Assembly (NCBI GenBank): GCA_019751945.1
Contig: JAIEMT010000004.1
Coordinates: forward strand, 41,154-105,153
DNA from: a bacterium
GTDB lineage: Bacteria > Bdellovibrionota > UBA1018
Length of the DNA: 64,000 bases
Direction: 5' to 3'
Both the position numbers and the translations under genes were made by a program. Positions 25,278 to 34,237 of the stretch are shown here, piece after piece. The notes under the pieces were generated by a model, which did not search any database, had not been told where the DNA came from, and was given only the letters and a program-made list of their open reading frames with translations. How positions within the stretch are numbered: the first letter of the stretch is position 1; each line of letters begins with the position of its first letter.

Positions 25278-25414
25278 TTCTCTAATTACTGCCGCTAAAA
25301 CTAGCTACTGAAGCCCGGACTCAGAGCATTTCCATTTGGAATATTTCTAAATTCCGAAGAGATCGCTTCAAAGCAGAGCGTACGAGTTAAGATGAGTCTC
25401 GACACAATCGACGA

Positions 25415-26827
25415 CTAGTATGCGTTTTTATTGATGAATCCACGCCAAAGAGTCAGCACTAGAATCTTCAAATCTAAGAAATAAGACCAATTGCGAATGT
25501 AATACAGATCGCACTCAATTCGACGATCGAGGGCCGTGTTGCCTCTCCATCCATTGATTTGCGCCCAACCCGTGATGCCTGCCTTCACTTTATGTCTCAA
25601 CATGTAGTGAGGAATTTCATTTCGAAACTGCTGAACAAATACCGGACGCTCGGGCCGTGGACCGACGAGAGACATTTCGCCTCTCAACACATTCCAAAAT
25701 TGCGGAAGCTCATCCAAACTCGTGGCGCGTAAGAAACTGCCAAACCAAGTTCTCCGAACATCCCCCTTCTGAGCCCACACTGCTCCGGTTTCGTTTTCAG
25801 CACCCTCGCGCATCGAACGAAACTTCAACATCCAAAAGGTTCTGCCATCTAACCCCATGCGCTCTTGCTTGAAGAACACCGGCCCCGGTGAAGTGACGCG
25901 CACTAAAACCGCCAACAATAAAAGAACGGGAGAGAGAACAATCAAGGCCACGCCCGCAAGAATGAAATCGGTAAAGCGTTTCGCAATCGATCCCCAGCCA
26001 TCTAAAGGAGAGTCGTTCAAATTCACCAACGGGAGGCCGTCAAAATCTTCAATCGCGCAGCCCAAGGTCACATACTCGTGAATGTCAGGGACCAACTGAA
26101 TGTCGACGGTTTCGTCACGAAGAGCCCGCAAAATCTCATCTAAATCGGCGTAGTGCTGCCGAGAGAGAGCGATCAAAACTTGATCGACGTCCAGCTCTCT
26201 CACGAGTTCTCGAATGCGGGTGTAATCACTTCCGTAACGAGCCAAGACTTTCTTGCCCGAGACGAGTTCAGAAGGAGAACTCTGATGGGTCACGACTCCC
26301 AAAACGCGAAGACCGAGTTCTGGAAATTTATCGGTCTTATAAATGAGCGACTCCATCGAACCGCCTTCACCGATGGCTAGAACATGCCGCAGGTTGAAAC
26401 CCCGACTGCGCAAACTTCTGAGAGCATTTCGAACAATCAATCGGCACGCCACTAAGAGGAAGGCCCCCGCCACAGCGAAGTAAATAATGACGCCTCGAGA
26501 ATATTTGTACTCACTAAAGAGATAGGTAATCGCGATGAAGAAAAGAAGCGCAACCCCATGGGCCTTCAAAATCAGATGGGCCTCGTCCGTCCGGCGAAGA
26601 ATGCGCCGGGATTGATAGAGTTTCAGAGACGAGAAGACAGAAATCCAAAGAACAACAATGAGCGGTGTCAGCGCGGCATAGGTCTGAAAGGCCGGAAAAC
26701 CCTTGGTTGTCTCAAAAAACGGGAGGTTAAAACGCATCCAATAGGAGGCTAACCAGGTCAGGCCAATGACTACGGCGTCAAAGACCCGAAAAAGCCCCCC
26801 AACCATCTGGTGATACCGCTTCAACAT
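25415..26827 (-). CDS. Polyprenyl glycosylphosphotransferase (WcaJ-type, exopolysaccharide initiation)
   Basis: A 470-residue membrane enzyme that transfers a sugar-1-phosphate, usually glucose, from UDP-sugar to undecaprenyl phosphate to begin polysaccharide assembly. The N-terminal half has four helices and a CoA-binding-like Rossmann region ([14 protein letters not shown]). The C-terminal catalytic domain has the membrane re-entrant helix (about 285-310), [20 protein letters not shown], then [20 protein letters not shown] and PRPERP, and [14 protein letters not shown]. Length and motifs match WcaJ/WbaP fully. An AGGG site precedes the ATG. It stands alone, divergent from pepA; partner genes are probably elsewhere or in the ugd/glycosyltransferase region. 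Confidence 0.92.
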   Translation of the reverse strand: MLKRYHQMVGGLFRVFDAVVIGLTWLASYWMRFNLPFFETTKGFPAFQTYAALTPLIVVLWISVFSSLKLYQSRRILRRTDEAHLILKAHGVALLFFIAITYLFSEYKYSRGVIIYFAVAGAFLLVACRLIVRNALRSLRSRGFNLRHVLAIGEGGSMESLIYKTDKFPELGLRVLGVVTHQSSPSELVSGKKVLARYGSDYTRIRELVRELDVDQVLIALSRQHYADLDEILRALRDETVDIQLVPDIHEYVTLGCAIEDFDGLPLVNLNDSPLDGWGSIAKRFTDFILAGVALIVLSPVLLLLAVLVRVTSPGPVFFKQERMGLDGRTFWMLKFRSMREGAENETGAVWAQKGDVRRTWFGSFLRATSLDELPQFWNVLRGEMSLVGPRPERPVFVQQFRNEIPHYMLRHKVKAGITGWAQINGWRGNTALDRRIECDLYYIRNWSYFLDLKILVLTLWRGFINKNAY

Positions 26828-26900
26828 AATTGAACCCTATGTTAAGAAAATCGCGCTAAAAAGAACACATCTAATGCCCCCAAAGCAAGAGGTATCCACC

Positions 26901-28409
26901 ATGTCGAAAATTCCAGCTCTCGAAGCCAAGACAGCCGCTCCGGCCAGCCATGACACGGACGTGATCGGTATCTATCAAGACTCCAAAAACAAAGGGCCTT
27001 ATGCAGCCGATGTGGAAAAACTTTTAAAACTGGGCGTGTTTAAATCCAAGGCGGGACAAGTTCAGTTTTTACGATTTGCGGGAAAAAGTGGCGCCGACAA
27101 CGTTGCCATCGCAGGCTTGGGTGCGAAAGCAGATCTCACCGAAGAAAAACTTCGTTCCCTCGGCGGTTCTCTTTGGGCACGACTGAGCGCAGAAAAATCG
27201 AAGAACATTTGCGTCCACCTCGACACCTTTTTGGAAAAGAAGGGCAAGATGGGCTTCACCGACGAGGAGTATGTCCGCGCTCTCGCGGAAGGCCTGATTC
27301 TCAATTGCTATTCCTTCGACAAATACAAAGCCTCGGCAAAAGAAAAGAAGGATGAAACGGGTCCTGAAAAAATTACTTTCCTCACTTCGAGTGGCAGCTT
27401 AAAGCGCAAGCTCGAAACCGAGCTCGCCAAGATTGAAGTATCCGGCACCATCATTAACATTGCACGCGACTGGTCGAACGAGCCTTCGAACGTCGGCACC
27501 CCCGAATTTTACGCCAAAGAGGCGATGCGCCTGGCAAAGCAATACGGCCTAAAATGCAAAGTTCTTTCTGAAGCAGAAGCGCGCAAAGAAAAAATGAATC
27601 TCTTCTTAGGTGTGGGCCAAGGATCCGAGCGCGAAGGAAAAGTAGTGGTGGTGGATTACACTCCTAAGAAAACCAAGAACGCAAAAACGATTGCCCTGGT
27701 GGGAAAAGGAATTACTTTCGACACTGGAGGTATTTCCATTAAGCCGTCCATGCGCATGGAAGAAATGAAGCATGACATGACCGGAGCAGCGACCGTGATG
27801 GCGGCGACTCTGCTTGCAGCGGCGTGGGAAGTGCCAAATCGCGTTGTTGCTTTCATGGGTTTCACGGAAAACATGCCCGATGGCGATGCCATTACTCCGG
27901 GCAACGTGATTGAAACCCGCAACGGAAAAACTGTGGAAGTGATTAACACGGACGCGGAAGGCCGCCTCATTCTGGCCGATGTTTTAGATTATGCTCAAGA
28001 CATTAAACCCGACGCGATGATCGACGTCGCAACACTGACCGGAGCTGTTGGAATTGCCTTAGGAAAATACTGCTGCGCGGTTCTTGGCAACGATGATTCC
28101 CTCGTGGAAACCGTCAAACAAGTGGGGGAGAATACCGGGGAGCGCATGTGGCAGCTTCCGCTCTACGATGATTACTTTGACGACATGAAGTCTGACACTG
28201 CCGACATGAGAAACTCTTGCAACGATTCACACGGCGGAACCATTCGCGGAGCGATTTTCTTAAAACAATTCATTCGCCCCAAAACTCGTTGGGCGCATAT
28301 GGATATTGCTTCAACGGCGTACAATGTGTCGCACCTTTCTTACATGCCGAAGCGCGGTGCTAGCGGATTGCATGTTCGGACGCTGGCTCGATTCGCAGCG
28401 GAGTTTTAA
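26901..28409 (+). CDS. pepA: Leucyl aminopeptidase (M17)
   Basis: Cytosolic zinc aminopeptidase that removes N-terminal residues from peptides. The catalytic domain (about 170-500) has the metal ligands and active site in GKGITFDTGGISIKPS, HDMTGAA and the family signature NTDAEGRLILAD (about 350). From MSKIPALEAK at 26901, with AGAGG 8-12 bases upstream, it has 502 residues, as expected for PepA. An in-frame ATG 27 bases earlier is possible but has no ribosome-binding site. It is followed by asnS after 3 bases. Confidence 0.93.
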   Translation: MSKIPALEAKTAAPASHDTDVIGIYQDSKNKGPYAADVEKLLKLGVFKSKAGQVQFLRFAGKSGADNVAIAGLGAKADLTEEKLRSLGGSLWARLSAEKSKNICVHLDTFLEKKGKMGFTDEEYVRALAEGLILNCYSFDKYKASAKEKKDETGPEKITFLTSSGSLKRKLETELAKIEVSGTIINIARDWSNEPSNVGTPEFYAKEAMRLAKQYGLKCKVLSEAEARKEKMNLFLGVGQGSEREGKVVVVDYTPKKTKNAKTIALVGKGITFDTGGISIKPSMRMEEMKHDMTGAATVMAATLLAAAWEVPNRVVAFMGFTENMPDGDAITPGNVIETRNGKTVEVINTDAEGRLILADVLDYAQDIKPDAMIDVATLTGAVGIALGKYCCAVLGNDDSLVETVKQVGENTGERMWQLPLYDDYFDDMKSDTADMRNSCNDSHGGTIRGAIFLKQFIRPKTRWAHMDIASTAYNVSHLSYMPKRGASGLHVRTLARFAAEF

Positions 28410-28412
28410 TCG

Positions 28413-29735
28413 ATGACACCCAATCGCTTTTATATTGAAGACGCTGGCAAACACGACGGACAAGTCGTCACGGTTCGCGGTTGGGTTTACAATCTGCGCA
28501 GCTCCGGAAAAATTAAGTTTCTAGTCGCTCGCGATGGCACTGGCCTCATGCAATGTGTTTTCTTCAAAGGCGAATGCTCGGACGAAAGCTTCGAACTCTT
28601 CGGGAAACTCACTCAAGAAACTTCGATTGAACTCACCGGAAAGCTTCGGAAGGAGCCCCGATCTCCCGGCGGTTATGAAATGGGAGTGCAATCTCTGAAG
28701 ATTGTCAGTGTAGCGGAACCCTACCCGATTTCTCCTAAAGACCACGGCGTCGAGTTTTTGATGGAGAATCGTCACCTCTGGATTCGAAGCTCGCGCCAGT
28801 GGGCTGCCCTCCGCGTGCGCGCTGAAATTATTCGCGCAGTAAGAGAATTTTTTGATCAGCGCGGATTCATTGGTTTCGATGCACCGGTACTCACCCCCAG
28901 TGCGTGTGAAGGAACTTCGACTCTATTTAAAACAGATTACTTTGAAGAAGAAGCGTACCTCACTCAGTCCGGCCAACTCTATGGCGAAACTGGTGCCATG
29001 GCCTTTGGGAAGTGCTATGTCTTTGGCCCCACCTTTCGTGCCGAAAAATCCAAAACCCGCAAACACCTCACCGAATTTTGGATGGTCGAACCCGAAGTGG
29101 CTTTTGCCGATCTTGAAGACAACATGCTCCTGGCGGAACAGTTCATTGAACACATTGTTCAAACTGTTCTGAATAAGCGCGCTGCAGAACTCAAAACTCT
29201 CGAGCGCGACTTGAGCAAGCTGGAAGTCATCCGAGCTCCCTTTCCGCGTCTAAGTTACGACGACGCGCTGAAAGTTCTAAAAAAACATAACGTGGAAATT
29301 CCCTGGGGCGAAGATTTTGGAGCGCCTCACGAAACCGCTTTGGGAGTGGAATTCGGAAAACCCGTTTTCGTTCACCACATGCCTGCACAGATCAAAGCCT
29401 TTTATTTTAAGCAATCAGACACAGTCGGGGGACCTGGAGTCGAAGGTACTGGAAAGTACGCTCTCGGCTGTGACCTGATCGCTCCAGATGGATACGGTGA
29501 AATCATTGGCGGCGGTCAACGAGAAGAAAACGCGGAAGTTCTTCGTCGCCGCATTCAAGAACACGGTCTGCCCGAGGCCGACTATAAATGGTATATGGAC
29601 CTGCGCCGCTACGGCTCGGTTCCTCATTCTGGATTTGGTTTGGGAATCGAAAGAACTGTAGCCTGGATGACCGGAGTGGAACACGTTCGCGAAACCATTC
29701 CATATCCGCGAATGCTGAATACCTTGCGCCCGTAA
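28413..29735 (+). CDS. asnS: Asparaginyl-tRNA synthetase
   Basis: Class IIb synthetase charging tRNA-Asn. The N-terminal OB-fold anticodon domain ([20 protein letters not shown]) is followed by motif 2 ([21 protein letters not shown]) and motif 3 ([16 protein letters not shown]). The segments [15 protein letters not shown] and [13 protein letters not shown] are typical of AsnRS rather than AspRS. Complete at 440 residues. It lies between pepA and trmL with gaps of 3 and 1 bases, so the three form one operon. Confidence 0.96.
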   Translation: MTPNRFYIEDAGKHDGQVVTVRGWVYNLRSSGKIKFLVARDGTGLMQCVFFKGECSDESFELFGKLTQETSIELTGKLRKEPRSPGGYEMGVQSLKIVSVAEPYPISPKDHGVEFLMENRHLWIRSSRQWAALRVRAEIIRAVREFFDQRGFIGFDAPVLTPSACEGTSTLFKTDYFEEEAYLTQSGQLYGETGAMAFGKCYVFGPTFRAEKSKTRKHLTEFWMVEPEVAFADLEDNMLLAEQFIEHIVQTVLNKRAAELKTLERDLSKLEVIRAPFPRLSYDDALKVLKKHNVEIPWGEDFGAPHETALGVEFGKPVFVHHMPAQIKAFYFKQSDTVGGPGVEGTGKYALGCDLIAPDGYGEIIGGGQREENAEVLRRRIQEHGLPEADYKWYMDLRRYGSVPHSGFGLGIERTVAWMTGVEHVRETIPYPRMLNTLRP

Positions 29736-29736
29736 T

Positions 29737-30204
29737 ATGCCTCATGAATTAAACGTAGTACTGGTCGAGCCCGAGATCCCGCAAAACACGGGCACGATTG
29801 GTCGGCTTTGTTTGGCTACAGGAGCGACTCTTCACCTGGTAGAGCCTCTCGGTTTTGATATCTCCGATGCCGCTGTGAAGAGGGCGGGACTGGATTACTG
29901 GCAATATCTGAAACTCATTCGCCACCCAAGCATTGAGGCTTTTTTAGAATCACTGCCTCCGGATGCTCCGCGGGTGTTTATTTCAAAAAAATCAGGGCCA
30001 CTCCTTTACGACTATTCCTTTCAACCCGGGACTTATCTCATCTTCGGGAAAGAAACGGCTGGCCTGCCGGACTGGATCTTGAACGCCCATGCGGCCGACT
30101 CCATTCGCATTCCCATGTACGATGCCCGAGTCCGATCGTTGAATCTTTCTAACGCCGTTGGAATCTGCGTTTACGAAGCCATTCGGCAACTCGGTTACAC
30201 ATAA
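29737..30204 (+). CDS. trmL: tRNA (cytidine/uridine-34-2'-O)-methyltransferase
   Basis: A SPOUT-fold methyltransferase of 155 residues that methylates the ribose of the wobble base in leucine tRNAs. It has the N-terminal VLVEPEIPQNTGTIGRLC, the AGLDYWQY motif and the knot-forming IFGKETAGLP, IRIPM and RSLNLSNAVGICVYEA. Length and motifs match TrmL (YibK). It starts 1 base after the asnS stop, so translation is coupled. Confidence 0.95.
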   Translation: MPHELNVVLVEPEIPQNTGTIGRLCLATGATLHLVEPLGFDISDAAVKRAGLDYWQYLKLIRHPSIEAFLESLPPDAPRVFISKKSGPLLYDYSFQPGTYLIFGKETAGLPDWILNAHAADSIRIPMYDARVRSLNLSNAVGICVYEAIRQLGYT

Positions 30205-30271
30205 TTTCTGGCTCGTCTTTACAAGGATGACGCCTGGTGCTAGTGCACCCCCAGCTTTTGGAGGTACGTTC

Positions 30272-32245
30272 ATGATTCGAAATACTTGGATTTTATCGGT
30301 TGTTTTTGGATTCGGGCTCAGCTTGCAAGCATCGGCGGATGTTTGCGGAAGCTTCAGCAAAGGGAAGGAATACTCCGGCAACTCCCGCAGTGAGTTGCTT
30401 CAAACCTGTAAAGGAGATCCCCACAGCAGCAATAGTGATTGCGACAAATACGCTGTTTGCGACAGCGATCCGGGTCTTCGAAATCTAGCGTTTGGAATCA
30501 GCTTCACCTGCACCACCGGAAGTAACGGATTTACTTTTCCGATGACTCATCATTTTGAAATGATTGCTCGCGCGAAGGCGATTTACTCCTGCCAACAAAA
30601 TCCGCGCATCAGCTACTTCGACTGCGAAAGTAACTTGGATCGTTGCGATGCGAATTATCCGAACTACGGCGGTGGCAGACCCGGATTCAATCCTCCGGCT
30701 CAACCGATCGTGGTGAACGTTCCGGCTGAAATCGGAATCGCTTCGGTTGCAGTCAATGGCTATCCTGTTACCAGTGATCAAAACGGCGGAGTGGTGAACG
30801 TTCGTCCCGGCGACGTCGTCAGCCTCACTGCCGAACTTTACAATCCCGCTGCGGGCTATGCCCCGATGGGTTTCGCACCAGAGGCATTCTTCTGGCAGAG
30901 CGATCTCGGACAGTACGACTTCTGCGACATGTCCAATTTTGATGACTGCTCAAATTCGAACTTTAGAAAAACCGCGACTGGTATTCTGTTCCGAGTCCCG
31001 TCGGGAATTGGTGCAAACTTTCGCATCAACGTTACTAGTCACTATCCCGGCGCGATCGATTCTGATGGTTACTCCGACGACGACGGAATTGAATTCAACA
31101 ACATCGCCTTTACTCCGCCCTGGAATTACGTCGCTCCACCGCGAGTCGGCTGGCAGTTCTATCACTCCATTCCGGGTCGCAAGATTCGCCCGAACGGTGA
31201 TCCAAACCAAGGTTGGGATCGTCCTCGCCAAGGTGGCGGCCCACGTTGGTGGAGAGGTCAAGGTCAGGGACAAGGCCGCTGGCAAGGCCAACAGTGGCAG
31301 GGTCCAGGACCCGGCCAAGGCCAACGAGACCGCGACCATGACGGCACTCCGGATTGGAGAGATCCGAATCCGAACACCCCGAACAATCCACAACGGGACC
31401 GAGACAATGATGGCACCCCAGATTGGAGAGATCGGAATCCGAACACCCCCAACTGGAATCGCGGCCGCGGTGGCGAAGGCCGAGATCAGGGACGAGGTCC
31501 CAATCCGGGTCGGGACAACAACTGGGGCCGCAATGATGGCCGAGGACAAAACCAGCCCAGTGGTCCGGCTCCGTCTCAGCAACAGCCGTCTCAGCAACAG
31601 CCGGCTCCGCAGCAGCCCACTCCCCAGCAACCGGCTCCGCAACAACCCGCTCCTGTAACTCCAACGCCGCAGGTTCCAAACGGCAACTCAGGACAGGGAC
31701 AGGGCAGACCAGGCTGGCAAGGTGGCGATAGAAATAATCAGGGCCGAGAAGACCAAGGTAGAACGGATAATCGTGGACCCGGCTCGACTGGAGGAACTGA
31801 TATCCGTGGCCGAGGCCCCGGCAGTCAATCCAAGCCCAGCGATCCAGCTCCCACTCAGCCAGCTCCGCAACCGGCGCAGCAACCCGTTCCCCAACAAGCT
31901 CCGGTCCAGAAACCTGCTGATAAGCCCGCGCCTCAGTCGGCTCCTCAACAGCCGGCTCCAGTACAAAAGCCTGCGGATCCAAAACCCGCCGATAAACCTG
32001 TCGACAAACCGGTGGAAAAGCCAGCTACAACGCCAGCTCCAGCAACCGCCCCTCAGCAGCCCGCTCCGACTACGGCACCAGCTCCGCAACAGCCGGCTCC
32101 AGCACCAGCCAGCGGCGGTAGTACTGCTGCAAAACCAGGCTCCAATGCCGGTGCTCAACCGTCTCAGGGAGCAGGAACTCCGACGCCGACTTCTCCGATG
32201 CCGAGTCGCACACGCGACAGCGCTCCGCCTGAGAGAAGAAAGTAG
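30272..32245 (+). CDS. Large secreted protein with TSP3-like repeats and a Pro/Gln-rich tail
   Basis: A 657-residue exported protein starting at 30272, where GGAGG lies 7 bases upstream; the upstream open frame adds residues overlapping trmL. Signal peptide about 1-23 (cleavage after QASA). A Cys-rich N-terminal domain (at least eight cysteines to about residue 130) suggests disulfides. A beta-rich region follows, then a Gly/Gln/Arg/Trp-rich stretch. Two 23-residue tandem repeats, QRDRDxDGTPDWRD.NPNTP.., match the DxDxDGxxD calcium-binding pattern of thrombospondin type 3 repeats. The final ~200 residues are PAPQQP/QKPADKP low complexity. Function unknown; the design fits a calcium-stabilised stalked surface or matrix protein. 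Confidence 0.8.
   Translation: MIRNTWILSVVFGFGLSLQASADVCGSFSKGKEYSGNSRSELLQTCKGDPHSSNSDCDKYAVCDSDPGLRNLAFGISFTCTTGSNGFTFPMTHHFEMIARAKAIYSCQQNPRISYFDCESNLDRCDANYPNYGGGRPGFNPPAQPIVVNVPAEIGIASVAVNGYPVTSDQNGGVVNVRPGDVVSLTAELYNPAAGYAPMGFAPEAFFWQSDLGQYDFCDMSNFDDCSNSNFRKTATGILFRVPSGIGANFRINVTSHYPGAIDSDGYSDDDGIEFNNIAFTPPWNYVAPPRVGWQFYHSIPGRKIRPNGDPNQGWDRPRQGGGPRWWRGQGQGQGRWQGQQWQGPGPGQGQRDRDHDGTPDWRDPNPNTPNNPQRDRDNDGTPDWRDRNPNTPNWNRGRGGEGRDQGRGPNPGRDNNWGRNDGRGQNQPSGPAPSQQQPSQQQPAPQQPTPQQPAPQQPAPVTPTPQVPNGNSGQGQGRPGWQGGDRNNQGREDQGRTDNRGPGSTGGTDIRGRGPGSQSKPSDPAPTQPAPQPAQQPVPQQAPVQKPADKPAPQSAPQQPAPVQKPADPKPADKPVDKPVEKPATTPAPATAPQQPAPTTAPAPQQPAPAPASGGSTAAKPGSNAGAQPSQGAGTPTPTSPMPSRTRDSAPPERRK
31322..31459 (+). 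repeat. Two tandem 69-base repeats encoding calcium-binding-like units
   Basis: Copies begin at 31322 and 31391 and are largely identical in DNA (e.g. shared GATTGGAGAGATC and AATCCGAACACCCC). Each encodes one 23-residue RDRDxDGTPDWRD unit. The low divergence suggests recent duplication or ongoing homogenisation. Confidence 0.8.
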
Positions 32246-32254
32246 TTTTTGGGG

Positions 32255-32674
32255 TTAGATCGAGCCGCCGTCTCCACTTGATCCACCATCAAACTTGGTG
32301 GGATCCGAGGGAATGGCTTTTTGAATTCTGCGAATGGTATCTGTGGCCTTGCGAAGACGCTCGGCCACGGACGAAATGATGGTCTTCAGATAATCCGGCA
32401 CGTCTTGGTAAATTTTATCAAGTGCGTCAAACGGAATTTCGAGAGCCTCGACTTCCGAAAGAGCGGTTGCAGAAGCGCTTCGTGGCTTGCGATCGAAGAA
32501 GGAGAGCTCTCCCAACACTTCGTTCGAATACACCCGTGCGATTTCCACCTGCGCACTCATTCGCGATTTGCGAATGGCCACCGTCCCTTTTTTGATGAGG
32601 AAAATACTCTGCGAGGGCTCGCCTTCTTTGAAAAGCACTTGCCCGGGTTTGAAGAATCTTTGGACGGCTGTCAT
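32255..32674 (-). CDS. Cyclic-nucleotide-binding domain protein
   Basis: A single CRP-type effector-binding domain of about 139 residues: VQRFFKPGQVLFKEGEPSQS, IFLIKKGTVAIRKS, then the phosphate-binding-like NEVLGELSFFDRKPRSASAT. There is no DNA-binding helix-turn-helix after it, only an amphipathic helix and a Gly/Ser tail. It may sense a nucleotide or act as a modular partner. In this cassette GELSFFDRKPRSAS keeps the glutamate and arginine used for cAMP/cGMP contact. I start at 32674 (MTAVQRFF); an ORF extension to 32806 would run across the divergent Mpo1-like gene. Confidence 0.8.
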   Translation of the reverse strand: MTAVQRFFKPGQVLFKEGEPSQSIFLIKKGTVAIRKSRMSAQVEIARVYSNEVLGELSFFDRKPRSASATALSEVEALEIPFDALDKIYQDVPDYLKTIISSVAERLRKATDTIRRIQKAIPSDPTKFDGGSSGDGGSI

Positions 32675-32759
32675 GGGTCTTTTTCTATCGTGCCAGGGAG
32701 TCTGGATTCTCTCAAGCGAGCATTGAAAACTTCTGAGAAACTGGGCAAAATACACCTCC

Positions 32760-33209
32760 ATGGAAACGACGTCGCTTGCGCGGCCCCAGCTTAAAAAATA
32801 TTTCAAAGATTACGACACCTATCACAAGAATCCTAGCAACCGCCTCTGCCATTACATTGGCATTCCATTGATCGCCGTCACGCTTTTGGGATTGCTGGCC
32901 CTGGTCGGGGGTGATGCCTCCTTGATTCGCCTCGACGCAGGCCTGCTGCTTTGGTTGGTTTCTTTGGCTTGGTATCTTTACTTGGATTGGAAAATCGCAG
33001 TACCTTTCGGATTTTTCACTCTTGGAATGTATTTCTTGGGAAGAGCGATGCCGGTCCCCATGCTCTGGATTTTATTTTTCGGAGGGTGGTCTCTGCAGTT
33101 CTTCGGACACTATCGTTACGAAAAAAAATCGCCCGCATTTCTGAAAAATGTTGCTCACGTCTTCGTAGGTCCGTTGTGGATTTTTGCCAAGTTTTTGGAC
33201 TACAAATAA
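32760..33209 (+). CDS. Mpo1-like (DUF962) membrane protein
   Basis: A 149-residue membrane protein with about four hydrophobic helices. The N-terminal YDTYHKNPSNRLCHYIGIPL and C-terminal QFFGHYRYEKKSPAFLKN are the paired histidine motifs of the DUF962 family, to which yeast Mpo1 (an iron-dependent 2-hydroxy fatty acid dioxygenase) belongs. Bacterial members are uncharacterised; a role in lipid modification is inferred from Mpo1. It stands alone, divergent from the cNMP-binding gene. Confidence 0.87.
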   Translation: METTSLARPQLKKYFKDYDTYHKNPSNRLCHYIGIPLIAVTLLGLLALVGGDASLIRLDAGLLLWLVSLAWYLYLDWKIAVPFGFFTLGMYFLGRAMPVPMLWILFFGGWSLQFFGHYRYEKKSPAFLKNVAHVFVGPLWIFAKFLDYK

Positions 33210-33255
33210 CTCCACCTGAGTTTACTCAGAAGAAACCCTCTGATAGCGGAGGCTA

Positions 33256-33636
33256 ATGAAAAATCTATTCGCCCTAGGACTTGTAACTCTTTTAATTTCG
33301 TCTTCATGGACCTATGCAAAAGATCTGGAATGTGTGGATCGAACGGTTCAGGATGCCACTTTTTCTGCGACCTTTACTAACCTGGACAGCAGCAATCCAA
33401 AGGTAAGTCTATTTGTACCTCTAGAGGAAGCGACGGGAATGCGCTTTTCAGCCACGTGTATGCCAATCAGGGGAACTGACGAACCCGCTTATACCTGTAG
33501 TGTATTGACCGGGCCGAACAGTGGATATGATGTTGAACTCTACTCAAGTTCAAGCTCGGATTGGGTTTCCTTTGTTACGCCATGGCCGCCGTCTAACAAG
33601 GGAGCTCGGATTACTATACCTTGTGACAAACCGTAG
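33256..33636 (+). CDS. Small secreted protein of unknown function
   Basis: A 126-residue product with signal peptide MKNLFALGLVTLLISSSWTYA and four cysteines in the mature part (DLECVD, SATCMP, YTCSVL, IPCDKP), likely two disulfides. It is rich in Thr/Ser and beta-like strands. A GGAGG site precedes the ATG by about 3 bases. No family recognised. Confidence 0.75.
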   Translation: MKNLFALGLVTLLISSSWTYAKDLECVDRTVQDATFSATFTNLDSSNPKVSLFVPLEEATGMRFSATCMPIRGTDEPAYTCSVLTGPNSGYDVELYSSSSSDWVSFVTPWPPSNKGARITIPCDKP

Positions 33637-33640
33637 AAGA

Positions 33641-34228
33641 CTAGTTCGAACGACGAACTCCGCGCCACTTTCGTTTTCTGAAGAAGTTTCTCTTCAAACG
33701 AAAGTTTTGAAGAATATTGAAGGTGTGGTGTTCTTTCCAATAGTCCCATATCAAAAGCGCCACGCCGATCCCTTCCGCAACCACGATCTGGATCTTTCTT
33801 AAGCTCAAAAAGTGTTCCCGAAGCGAAGTGTGTTCCGAAACTGGGAAACGCCAACCCTTGAGCGGAAAGAGATAAGCAATCGACCCCGCTGCTTCCGGTT
33901 TATGAATTCCAATCTGGTCCATCACGCTATCCAGTAAGATGTGTGTGGCAACACCCAGGCAAACGGAAGAAAGTTTTCGAGATTTAGAAAAAGCGGCAAC
34001 GCTCGCCATAGTCAGCAAAAAAACAAAAGTGTGACCAACGGTGCGCGTTCCGCTGATGAGTCCCAGATCTAAACCTGAAAGTCCCGTCACCGAAGCCAAA
34101 CCGTAATAAAGCGGCTTGTCGATCAAATCAGGTAGAAGGGCTCCGAAAAAGAACCAGGGCAGAGAAGCTCCCCGAATCCAGGGATTTGCTATTTTTTTTC
34201 CAATCCCAAGATGCCCAAGAATAAACAT
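33641..34228 (-). CDS. Membrane-bound metal-dependent hydrolase-like protein (YdjM/DUF457)
   Basis: A 195-residue protein with several membrane helices. It starts MFILGHLGIGKK and contains ALLPDLIDKP, GTRTVGHTF and HILLDSVMDQ, the His/Asp positions that define the YdjM/DUF457 family of predicted membrane metal hydrolases. Substrate unknown. The C-terminal 25 residues are strongly basic. It is the last gene of the transketolase operon, 9 bases after the dehydrogenase gene. Confidence 0.85.
   Translation of the reverse strand: MFILGHLGIGKKIANPWIRGASLPWFFFGALLPDLIDKPLYYGLASVTGLSGLDLGLISGTRTVGHTFVFLLTMASVAAFSKSRKLSSVCLGVATHILLDSVMDQIGIHKPEAAGSIAYLFPLKGWRFPVSEHTSLREHFLSLRKIQIVVAEGIGVALLIWDYWKEHHTFNILQNFRLKRNFFRKRKWRGVRRSN
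33667..33705 (+). terminator. Hairpin with U-tail after the small secreted-protein gene
   Basis: ACTTTCGTTT and AAACGAAAGT form a perfect 10-bp outer stem, an inner GAAGA/TCTTC stem extends it, and TTTTG follows. It begins about 30 bases after the stop codon. It also encodes the basic C-terminal tail of the convergent hydrolase-like gene. Confidence 0.5.
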
Positions 34229-34237
34229 AGTTTGTTC

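Larger units (their letters stand above)
25074..25414. other. Gene-free gap of 341 bases between convergent genes
   Basis: I see no coding region or RNA gene here. Because both flanking genes end into it, no promoter for them is needed. It holds two perfect DnaA boxes and one near match, an AT-rich stretch (about 25107-25160), a perfect inverted repeat with 7-base arms (25215-25230), and an A/T-rich hairpin (25253-25277). The layout is that of a cis-acting DNA element, for example an origin or a DnaA-binding site. Confidence 0.6.

Noticed and set aside
31110..31982. 290-codon minus-strand frame opposite the repeat-rich secreted protein
   Set aside because: Low-complexity composition comes from the repeats of the real gene; no start signal or domain.
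33210..33255. CTGAG-TTTA-CTCAG hairpin after the Mpo1-like gene
   Set aside because: The stem is only five base pairs and no U-run follows, so it is not called as a terminator.
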